Source of the DNA: Pirellulaceae bacterium | Lineage (GTDB): Bacteria; Planctomycetota; Planctomycetia; Pirellulales; Pirellulaceae | Direction of reading: 5' to 3' | Assembly (NCBI GenBank): GCA_029243025.1 | Contig: JAQWSU010000006.1 | Span: forward strand, 434,001-498,000 | Length of the DNA stretch: 64,000 nt | In this document: positions 28,653-38,700 of the stretch, in pieces | Layout of the letters: each line of letters starts with the position of its first letter | How positions within the stretch are numbered: the stretch's first letter is position 1 | Made by a program: the position numbers and the translations under genes | Notes under the pieces: model-generated | Database searches by the model: none | What the model was told of the DNA's origin: nothing | The model's input: only the letters and a program-made list of their open reading frames with translations

Positions 28653-30715
28653 GCGATGCTGCTCTGCACCGCAACCGTCTCACCCGGTCTGACTGGGACT
28701 TGTCCAATATGAACTTGCTCACTGATCGATTCAATTTCAACCGGTTGTTGATTCGCGAAACAGTTGGCTACTTGCTCGCCCAGCACGACCAGCTGCAAAT
28801 CAATTGGCAGGCTGCTCGCGGTTGGATAAGAAAATTGCCAACCGTTATCGTCTGTCGGTGAAATGCGAAGTTTTCGGGTGGCTGCCCAGAAATCGCCAAT
28901 CTCGGCCATGGAGGCCACCCAGATTTGCCCCTCATCGCGTCGGTTTGCCAGTTGCTGCAGGTTATCGGCGAACTTATCCGTAAGTCGCCAATGACCATCG
29001 GATTCCGCGGTTATCGCATGACTTAAATGAGCTCGACTGATTGATGTCAAATAGGTGTGCGAAAAATGAATGCCGTAACTTCGAATCAATCGATCGATGG
29101 CCTCCGGCGCGTAGGCTTTTTCCACATCATGAATGGCTAACGTGTTGAACAACCACCGCGGGTTGTCGCCGGCTGCCTGGGATCCGAGAGTTCCGCTTCC
29201 CAGCGAGAGGGAGTGATGCTCGGGGTAGAAGATCGGAATCATGCTGATTTCCTCTCGAACGCCGCCAACGTGTCGTAGTAAATCGCTTACTCCGGGAGGT
29301 AAAGCCAGGGCGGCAGCCATTTTGGTCGATTGCCAAAACGCTCCCGGAACAGCAGCCAAGTCCGCTGACATCACGCGTTGGATTTTACGTTGGGCCAGAA
29401 AAAACTGCAGCATTGTCTTTTCAGGAATCAGTTGATAGGCAAGTACGGACATGCCGTGTAGGACAGCCCAGGGGCGTTTTGCTGCGAGGGCGCGGCGGGT
29501 ATTAGATGGGAGATCACGAATGTAGGCGCTTCCGCAAAACTGTTGTGTTTCGAGTTGGTCAAGCTGACCCTGGGGCAGAGCGTGCCCAAAATCTAACCGG
29601 CCCCAGATATAGCGAATTCCTAATCGATCAAGCCACGGATGCAGAGAATATTCGTCGGAGGGATCCCACCCCCGTCGACCGTAATTTGATAGAAATCGAT
29701 TGCCGTGGTCGATCCATGTTCGTGGCTTAAACTCGTCGAACGGGCTCAACAACGCCTCGAGTTCATTCACTCGAGGTTGAACGGAACTGTGCACACCGTG
29801 GGGACAGATTTCGATGCCTCCGGCATGTCCGTCACGGCAGACTCGAACAAAGTCAGGGTTGTGCAAACCGGGGCCGTCTGATTTGGGTGTTGCCGGAAAG
29901 ACTGATTTCGTAAACGGCAACTTCCGACCAATGAAACCGGCGGTTGGGTTTCGCGAGGAAGGCCTTGAGTGTCCGTGCCACAAAGCGTTAACTCGTTCAC
30001 AGCTGTCATGATCGGCGTGATCGGTGATAGAAAATACAGCCCGATTGCGCTGGGGATATCGGCCGGGCACAACGATGGGCACAGGCGTTCGTGAAACGCA
30101 CAGATAGAACGAGAATTCCAGCTGCTGTCCGACCTGTAAATCATAAGGATTGTGCCAGTTTCGGTAGTCAGGACCTTCAAAACTAAAACGAGGATGAGCG
30201 AATTGATGGTCGAGCCAGAATTCGATCGCCAACCGGTTGGCCGTCTCACCGACCTCCCATCGATGGGCTGGCAAGGGTCCGGATCCAACCAAAGAGAGGT
30301 GATAAGGTCCCACAGCGGCTTGGAGTGCGACGGGGGTCAAGGCTCCATTTAATTGTGTCTTGCCCAGCGTATCGAATCGATAATCGTTACTCAGCACGCG
30401 GACATTCGAAAGATGGGCTACCGACTTCCAAAGCAGTTCTTGAGATTTTATCGTTCGAGAACAGGTCCAAGAACAACTAACTGCCACGACGCGCGGAGAA
30501 AGCGACCGGACAGAAACCTGGCCGTGGTAGTCGTTTGACTGAAAAATGCTCTCGAGCGATGTCTCACTCGACCTCAATTCTGGATTCGGGGCGAGGCGGT
30601 TGTTTTGCTCAGGGACGGCGGCGACTGATAGGAGCGGTTGTCGGCCCGAGTGACGCGTGGATCCAAATTCAAGTGAACCGTCGTCTTGATTCAAATAGAT
30701 AGAAAGATCGTTCAT
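28649..30715 (-). CDS. Polysaccharide-deacetylase-like protein
   Basis: 688 residues. The middle has a NodB-like metal site: VFSITDHADHD (D232, H233, D235) and GGIEICPHGVHSS (H306, H309), followed by FKPRTWIDHGNRFLSNYG, another barrel strand with a likely catalytic pair. The N-terminal 220 residues look like a beta-rich accessory domain and the C-terminal 250 continue an alpha/beta barrel. No signal peptide is seen, so it may act in the cytoplasm. It is convergent with the flippase gene and probably belongs to the glycan cluster. Carbohydrate de-N-acetylation is a family-level inference; the motif spacing is not canonical and some other hydrolase activity is possible. Confidence 0.6.
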   Translation of the reverse strand: MNDLSIYLNQDDGSLEFGSTRHSGRQPLLSVAAVPEQNNRLAPNPELRSSETSLESIFQSNDYHGQVSVRSLSPRVVAVSCSWTCSRTIKSQELLWKSVAHLSNVRVLSNDYRFDTLGKTQLNGALTPVALQAAVGPYHLSLVGSGPLPAHRWEVGETANRLAIEFWLDHQFAHPRFSFEGPDYRNWHNPYDLQVGQQLEFSFYLCVSRTPVPIVVPGRYPQRNRAVFSITDHADHDSCERVNALWHGHSRPSSRNPTAGFIGRKLPFTKSVFPATPKSDGPGLHNPDFVRVCRDGHAGGIEICPHGVHSSVQPRVNELEALLSPFDEFKPRTWIDHGNRFLSNYGRRGWDPSDEYSLHPWLDRLGIRYIWGRLDFGHALPQGQLDQLETQQFCGSAYIRDLPSNTRRALAAKRPWAVLHGMSVLAYQLIPEKTMLQFFLAQRKIQRVMSADLAAVPGAFWQSTKMAAALALPPGVSDLLRHVGGVREEISMIPIFYPEHHSLSLGSGTLGSQAAGDNPRWLFNTLAIHDVEKAYAPEAIDRLIRSYGIHFSHTYLTSISRAHLSHAITAESDGHWRLTDKFADNLQQLANRRDEGQIWVASMAEIGDFWAATRKLRISPTDDNGWQFSYPTASSLPIDLQLVVLGEQVANCFANQQPVEIESISEQVHIGQVPVRPGETVAVQSSIA

Positions 30716-30811
30716 GGTGGCTGTTGTACTTGATCTGCTCGTCTGTGCCGAGTCGTGATCCGGATTCCCCAGACTACCGCATTGTTTGCCGTTGGTCGGA
30801 AGGCCAACGTT

Positions 30812-32581
30812 CTAGGCTTCCAATCCGATTGCGAGTCGTTCGCATAGGGGTTCGATGCGGAAAGCCACGAATTCGTCGACCTTCCAGAGATTTTGAGCCG
30901 GATCGGTCTCGAAGTAGACAGCCGCCGAGACCAGCAGGAGGTCACGAAAGCTTTTTAGCGGCAGGGATCTGACACCTTTGTTACCGACCCATTGGTAAGC
31001 ATGGAGTTTGGCGCGGTGAATCCCCAGAAAATTCAGCGCGAGGCGCGTTATGACATTAACCTCTAATTCTTGGCCGACAACTTCACCACGGATCACTGCT
31101 GCGAAGGTCGTTGCTTCCAGCTCCCGCCAAATTGCGACCGCTCGATTGACTTCGCGTTTTGCGGCTTCAAGGGTGGCGCCGGTCGAAACCAGTTCTTCTA
31201 TCGTTCGCTGTTGGCGTTTTGGCCGGTTAGCCCAGAGTCGAAAAAGTTTCGTGGCCTGTTTGAAATAGTAGGGTACGTCTTGCAGGATCAAGTCAAGTTT
31301 GCTTGGAAACGTTTTCAACAAACTTGAGCTCAATAAAGATTCCGCTTTGTCGGGACGAAGCTCGGTGTATTTGAATTCCGCGATGTCCGCGATGACTTCG
31401 GCGAGCACAGGTGTCATCGCGACCGGTAAACGTTCAACGATTTTGCCTTCGACGAAGTCTCGAAATTGCTGTGGATCCAGTTGCAACTGATCACCGTGCC
31501 CTCGGAAACAGTCAGCCAATTTAATGGTCTTGCCAGTGTGACTCTGCGCCTGCTCCTCTAATTTCAAGGGATCCGCATATCCAGCCAGTTGGACATACAA
31601 GTCGTCAAATCGCAGCAAACTTGCTTGCCAACCGTGTCCCCACACATCGTGAACGACATATTTGTCGACTTCGTGCAATGGCACGATGGCGGTGAGACGA
31701 CTGATTTCGTAAGCGATTGATGAAACGGAAAGTCCCGTGCGGTTAGCGAGCTTCTCGAGCAAACTGTTGGGTAAAGCTTCACCCCGTAGAAAACCAAACA
31801 CTGGGAAATGTGCAAACTGCCACTGTGAAAACTTGGTCACGCGTTTGAGGAATTGCCGTACCGGTTCCTGTTGATCGGCGTCAGACTGTTGGTAGCGTTG
31901 GGTATACAACTCCGTCTGGGAAAATGGCAGGCAGAAGAAGATCATGCAACCGGTTGCGATCAGTTCGACTTCGTCGCCTGCCAGGCCAGTATCGGGGTAG
32001 CACGTGCTAAAGAATCGGAAGATGTTTTCACGCAAAGTACTGGCCGTTGGCCAGAGGTCAAATTCATCACGAATCGCTCGCACGACTAATTTTTTTCGTT
32101 TTGCGTCTTCCGCATCCGCTTCCACTTGCCGTTGGACATCGCTCAGCATTTCGTCACTTAATTCAGGAAATGACCTCAATGCGTTCAGTAGCTGGCGTTG
32201 ATAGGATGGCGTTGCTCGAAAATCGGGTTCAAAGTAGCGCAGGGTATCGGAGCCGGCCGTGTCGAGGACATCGGAATGATGGGATGCGACCGACTCGTCG
32301 AGTTTCATCAAGACGCAAACCGCCCGCGCAAATATTTCTACGTCCTGGGTCGGTGTCTGATTTTCCAACACCGATGGCTCCAAAAGCTTGTCGGAGCTTG
32401 AAACCAGGCGATCGTGCAAATCCCGCAAACGCTCTCGATCGGCATCGGTGGGACGCTGCGGCTTGCCTCGACTGATATCCAGTTCCAGTTGTACGAATTT
32501 TTCGAGCTCTTGAATTATCGGTGCCCACTGGGGTGGAACTTGCATGCTGCAAATGTTTTTCCCGGTTAAAGTGGCTGGCAT
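30812..32581 (-). CDS. Large protein of unknown function with HDxWGHGW motif
   Basis: 589 residues, soluble, mostly helical by eye, with no signal peptide. I do not recognise the family. The most striking stretch is VDKYVVHDVWGHGWQASL (H311, D312, H316), which looks like a metal or catalytic site, followed by a second His-rich patch around ADCFRGHGDQLQLD. The C-terminal part includes EVNVITRLALNFLGIHRAKLHAYQWVG. The ATG at 32581 is used; an internal ATG at 32545 is an alternative. It is divergent from uvrA with 143 bases between. The first 70 residues contain a probable coiled region. Confidence 0.7.
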   Translation of the reverse strand: MPATLTGKNICSMQVPPQWAPIIQELEKFVQLELDISRGKPQRPTDADRERLRDLHDRLVSSSDKLLEPSVLENQTPTQDVEIFARAVCVLMKLDESVASHHSDVLDTAGSDTLRYFEPDFRATPSYQRQLLNALRSFPELSDEMLSDVQRQVEADAEDAKRKKLVVRAIRDEFDLWPTASTLRENIFRFFSTCYPDTGLAGDEVELIATGCMIFFCLPFSQTELYTQRYQQSDADQQEPVRQFLKRVTKFSQWQFAHFPVFGFLRGEALPNSLLEKLANRTGLSVSSIAYEISRLTAIVPLHEVDKYVVHDVWGHGWQASLLRFDDLYVQLAGYADPLKLEEQAQSHTGKTIKLADCFRGHGDQLQLDPQQFRDFVEGKIVERLPVAMTPVLAEVIADIAEFKYTELRPDKAESLLSSSLLKTFPSKLDLILQDVPYYFKQATKLFRLWANRPKRQQRTIEELVSTGATLEAAKREVNRAVAIWRELEATTFAAVIRGEVVGQELEVNVITRLALNFLGIHRAKLHAYQWVGNKGVRSLPLKSFRDLLLVSAAVYFETDPAQNLWKVDEFVAFRIEPLCERLAIGLEA

Positions 32582-32724
32582 TGGTTGTTCTTTCGATTGC
32601 GGAGGCGTTCTGTAGCTGAGTGCAATTCACTATCGCGGCAATTCGCGGTCTGGGCACAAGTTCGGCACTGTTCTAGAATGATGCGTTACTCCGTTCGCTA
32701 GAAACCCCTTGTTGCTACTAGACT

Positions 32725-35700
32725 ATGCCAAATTCGGACATCGTGATTAAGGGTGCGCGGGAGCATAATCTGCGAGAAGTGGACCTGATTCTACCTCGCA
32801 ATAAGTTGATTTGCCTGACCGGAGTGAGCGGATCGGGCAAGAGTTCGCTCGCGTTCGACACGCTTTATGCGGAGGGTCAACGGCGGTATGTCGAGAGCCT
32901 TTCGAGTTTTGCGCGACATTTCTTGGGGCAGATGCCAAAGCCGGATGTTGATTTCATCGGTGGGCTCAGTCCGTCTATTTCGATCTCGCAGAAGTCAGCG
33001 GGGACGAACCCCCGATCGACAGTCGGCACGATCACGGAGATTTACGACTATCTGAGAGTTCTTTTCGCGCGAATTGGTGATGGCCACTGTCCCTCCTGTC
33101 GAAGACCCGTCACGGCTCAATCTCGCGAACAGATTCTAGCACGAATTCTGATGATTCCTGACGAGTCTCAGGTCAATATTTTAGCTCCAGTGATTCGGGG
33201 ACAAAAAGGGGAGTATCGAGATCTATTTGAGGAATATCTGAAACAGGGCTTTGTGCGGGCGCGAGTTGACGGGGAACTTGTCTCCCTGTCGGCCGACCAA
33301 CAGTTAGATCGCCAAATGCGTCACGATATCGAGATCGTGGTGGATCGGCTGACCGTGAAAAGTGGCTCACGTTCTCGCCTCGCCGAGGCGATTGAGTTGG
33401 CGTTGAAGATTGGCAAAGGTAGCCTGATAGTTGCTCAGCCGGACGCGGCCGCTGACGGAACCGTTTCCCGTGGTCGCCGCAAGAAGACTCCAGCTCGTCG
33501 TCGTGGCAATCGACCCGGCGATATGGTGATGTCAATCAATTACGCGTGTACCGATTGCGGGCTGAGTTTTGAACCGCCGAGTCCGCAGTTATTCAGTTTC
33601 AACAGCCCACAAGGTATGTGTGTCGAGTGCGATGGGCTGGGTGAATATTATTCGTTCGACGTGTCCCTACTGATTCCTGATTCATCGCTCACCTTCAAGC
33701 AAGGTTGCGTAGAAATTTTGGGTCCTTGGAAGGATATGGGGCGATGGCGACGTCACATCTATCAAGGTGTGGCGACCACATTCGAGCGGCAGCATAACCT
33801 GCCAGAAGGCAGCATGCTCGAGACTCCCTGGGACGAATTGAATCAGCAAATCCAAGAAGCATGGCTATGGGGGACTGGCGAACTGCACATCACGTTTACC
33901 TGGCGTGGTGGTAAGTCACCCATGAAATATGGCGGTACTTTTGACGGGATCATTCCCGACCTAATGTCGAAGTATCGGAACAGTAAAAGTCGCATGCAAT
34001 TGCGACAACTCGAGCGATACATGAGTACGATCGAGTGTCCTGACTGCCACGGACAACGACTGAATGCCCAGGCTCGCAGCGTGACGGTCCGCAGCACTCA
34101 TTCTCGGTTTTCCGATGATCCGACGCGATCGTTGCCCGACGTCTGTTGCTTATCGGTTGAGGAAGCGATCGACTTCTTCCAATCGCTCGACCTGGATGAA
34201 ACCCGCACGTTTGTTGCCAGCGAAGTGCTGAAAGAAATCCGTGGCCGCCTCGGTTTCTTGAACAATGTAGGTCTGGATTATCTCTCTCTCAATCGGTCGG
34301 CTCCCACTTTGTCGGGCGGGGAATCCCAACGGATTCGACTGGCAGGACAAATCGGCTGCGGTCTTGTGGGCGTTCTCTACATCCTAGACGAACCGTCCAT
34401 TGGGCTTCATCCGCGTGACAACGATCGACTGATCGAGACGCTTGGCAACTTACGTGATCTTGGTAATACGGTCGTCGTAGTGGAACACGATGAAGATACG
34501 ATGCGAGCCAGCGATCACCTGATCGATTTTGGTCCAGGGCCGGGAGTACGAGGGGGCCACGTCGTCGCCCAAGGCGATGTCGAAACGTTGGAAGCCAACT
34601 CGCAAAGCCTGACCGGTCAGTTCCTCGCCGGCAAGATGCAGATTGAAGTTCCCAAAACGCGGCGGTTGTCTGACGACATTCAGCCACCCGTGGTTGATTT
34701 GTCGACGCTCGAAGTCGATCCGCCCAAGAAAGCACGTCGCAAGGCCATCACTGAGGTGCCGACGAGAACGTCCGCTGGGAATCACTGGTTGACCGTTGTC
34801 GGAGCCGCTCACAATAACTTGAAACAGGTTGACTTTGCCTTTCCATTGGGTGCATTCATCTGTGTCACGGGGGTCTCAGGATCTGGAAAAAGTTCCTTGG
34901 TCAATGATATTCTCGTCGAGGTCTTGCGACGTGATCTGAATCAGGGTGATGGAGATCCGGGTGCGCACGAAGCAATTCTTGGTCTGGAAAATCTCGACAA
35001 GATGATTGCGATCGACCAGTCTCCGATCGGCCGCACGCCCCGCTCCAATCCGGGAACTTACATTAAGTTGTTCGATGACGTTCGAAATCTATACACCCAG
35101 CTTCCCGAGTCGAAAAAACGGGGTTACAAGCCAGGGCGGTTTAGTTTCAATGTGGAAGGGGGACGCTGCCCCGCTTGCGAGGGGAATGGGTCAACACGTT
35201 TAGAAATGGATTTCTTGGCAGATGTTTGGGTCACCTGTCCCGTTTGCCAAGGTCATCGATTCAACCGAGAAACCCTCTCTGTCAAATTCAAAGGTCATTC
35301 CATTGCTGACGTTTTAGAGATGGATGTGCAACAGGCACTTGAACTGTTCGACAACATTCCCAAGATTCGTCACAAACTTCAAACGCTCCACGACGTTGGC
35401 TTGGACTATTTGAAAATAGGTCAGCCATCTCCTACGCTATCGGGCGGGGAAGCTCAACGAACCAAACTGGCCCGTGAACTTGTCAAGAAAAGTACAGGGC
35501 AAACACTGTATCTGTTGGATGAACCAACCACCGGTTTGCATTTTGCCGACATCCAAATGTTGTTGAAAGTGTTGCATGGATTCGTTGAGTCTGGCAATAC
35601 GGTCATTGTGGTGGAACATAATCTGGATGTCATCAAAACGGCTGACTGGATTATCGATTTGGGACCGGAAGGTGGCGCAGGTGGAGGGCAGGTGGTGGTT

Positions 35701-38700
35701 GCTGGCACTCCAGAAACGGTCGCCAAGAGTACAGTATCACCGACGGGTCAGGCGCTCAATCGATTAATGAACGGTGCCCCGATCACGAAGACGACGGGTC
35801 GTAAGAAAGCCAAGACGAACCGAACCAAATCCGCGCAGCAAGCGCGTTTCATTGAAGTTGAGGGAGCTCAACAACACAATTTAAAACATGTTGATGTGAA
35901 GCTGCCACGTGATCAAATGACGGTGTTCTGCGGGCCGAGTGGGAGTGGTAAGAGTTCGTTGGCCATGGACACAATTTATGCCGAGGGTCAGCGACGATAC
36001 GTTGAAAGCCTTAGCTCTTATGCGCGACAGTTTGTCAGCCAAATGCAGAAGCCGCAATTGGAACGTATTGAAGGCCTCTCACCGGCGATTGCGATCGAGC
36101 AGCAAAACTTGGGTAACACGCCCCGCTCAACCGTGGGGACCTCGACAGAGATTTATGACTACCTGCGGATTCTGATGGCCCGTTTGGGTACGCCCCATTG
36201 TCCCGATTGCGACATTCCGGTTGGCACCCAGACTCCCGACCAGATCGTGGACAAGATCATGTCGGAGTCTGAGGGCACAAAATTATTTTTGATGGCCCCA
36301 GCCAACGTGGAAGCCGGTCAAAAATATGAGACGCTTTGGGACGAATTGCGAAGTCATGGTTTTCTGCGAATACGAGTCGACGGCGAGACGTTTACGCTGG
36401 ATGATCCTCCCGCGATTGATCGCCGGCGCAGGCATAGTGTGGAAGTTGTGATTGATCGGATTGTGGTTCGCAAAAAGTCGCGGAGCCGGATTGCCGAAAG
36501 CGTTGAATCCGCACTTTCTTATGGGCAGGGCGTCATGCATGTGGCCTATCCCGACGACCGTATGCCGGAATCGCGCTGGAAGATTCAATCCCACAGTCAG
36601 CATCGCGTGTGTGAACAGTGTGGCCGAAGCTTTGAAACGCTCACGCCCCATAGTTTTTCCTTTAATAGTCATCTCGGTTGGTGCCAGATTTGCGAAGGAT
36701 TGGGGACCCAGGTGGGTGCCAATCCGGCTTCCCTGATCCGCGATCGGCAAATGACGCTTGCTGAGGGCGCGATTCACATCTGGCCCGACGTTCGTAAACC
36801 GCTCTCTCGTTGGATGTTGAAGGCACTTACCGAGGGTACAGGCGTACCGTTGGATGTTCCATTCGATGAATTGGATGCGCGTCAGCGGCGGATCATGATG
36901 CATGGTTCGGGCGACGCGTGGCTTTCGGTTTATCGAAACGGTCGCAAAACAAAAACCGGAAGGCCACTCTTTGAATTTCAGTTCAAAGGTTTGTATCCGG
37001 CCTTGGAGGAGGCCGCCAAACTGTCGCCTACCTTGCGCGGTCAACTTGAACATCTGGTGGATGAAGTGGAATGCTCTGCCTGCGGCGGTAGTCGGTTGCG
37101 GGATGATGCAGCTGCCGTCCGCTTCCGAGGTCGCAGCATCGATCAGCTTTGTCATCAGCCGCTCGGGAACCTGCAAAAAACGATTGAGGCGTGGAAGCTG
37201 GCAGCCAACGAACGCAGGATTGCCGGTGAACTGGTTCGTGAAATTACTGGCCGAGTCGAATTCTTGAACGATGTTGGATTGGAGTACCTGACGTTGGCTC
37301 GTCCGGCGATGACGTTATCGGGCGGTGAAGCACAGCGAATTCGTCTCGCAAGCCAGCTCGGGAGCGGTCTTTGTGGCGTTCTCTATGTTTTGGATGAACC
37401 TACGATTGGATTGCATCCTCGCGACAACAGTCGGCTGTTGGCCGCCCTGCATCGTCTGCGTGACTTGGGAAATACGCTGGTGTTGGTCGAACATGATCGC
37501 GAAGTGATTCAAGGCAGTGACATGCTTGTCGATTTTGGCCCGGCCGCTGGCAGTCAGGGAGGGGAGGTGGTCGCTCAGGGAACACCTGAGGTGGTGGCGA
37601 AACGCCGTAACTCGGTGACAGGACCCTATCTTTCTGGTCGTAAAGCGATTCCCGTGCCAGCGAATCGACGTCTTTCCGCCGAGGTTGCAAATCAACTAAG
37701 CAGTGTTGTCAAGCAGCGTCGAACTCGCAAAAAAGATCAAGAATCGACCGTCGATCTTTTGACCGTGGTTGGCCCACGCCACAATAATTTGCACGGAGAA
37801 GATGTCAGCATTCCCTTGCGAGTTTTGACGGCGATCACTGGGGTGAGCGGTAGCGGTAAAAGTTCCTTAGTCAACGATGTCTTGTACGCGTCGCTTGCTC
37901 GTACACTCCATCGTGCGAGTTCCATTCCGGGTGCTCACGAACGTATCGATGGAATTGAACATATCAACAAGGTGGTCCGAGTCGACCAACAGCCGTTAGG
38001 CAACTCGCCCACATCAAATCCAGCAACTTACACGGGCGTGTTCGAATTAATTCGCATTCTGTTTTCGCAATTGCCGGAAGCAAAAGTGAGGGGCTACACG
38101 CAACGACGATTTAGTTTTAATGTCTCGGGCGGTCGGTGTGAGGAGTGTGATGGCAACGGTCAGTTATGTATCGAAATGCATTTCCTGCCGGATGTGTGGG
38201 TCGAATGTGACACCTGTCGAGGGCAGCGCTACAATGCAGAAACTTTGGAAGTCAAGTTTCGAGGGCATTCGATCGCCGATGTGCTGAATTTGACCTGCGG
38301 GGTCGCCCAAAAGCTATTCGAGAACATACCGAAAATTCGACGTATTCTGCAAACCCTTTGTGATGTGGGATTGGACTATTTGACGTTGGGACAAGCTGCA
38401 CCAACCTTGTCCGGTGGCGAAGCCCAACGTGTCAAATTGGCGGCCGAGCTTTCGCGTCCCGATACGGGCCGAACGCTTTACTTGCTTGACGAGCCGACGA
38501 CCGGACTCCACTTCAACGATTTGGCGAAGCTACTGTCGGTGCTGAACCGGTTGGTTGATCTTGGCAACACCGTGGTTGTTATTGAACACAATCTCGACGT
38601 GGTGAAAACGGCTGACTGGGTGATCGATATGGGGCCCGAGGCCGGCGAGCAGGGAGGTCACGTGGTGGCATGCGGCACTCCTGAGCAGTTGGTTCAATAT

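Noticed and set aside
32671-32678. TTCTAGAA palindrome upstream of uvrA as an SOS box
   Set aside because: Too short, and it does not match a LexA site I know; the planctomycete SOS motif is not known to me.
36283-37176. 297-codon minus-strand ORF inside uvrA
   Set aside because: Opposite-strand shadow; the plus strand carries conserved UvrA motifs throughout.
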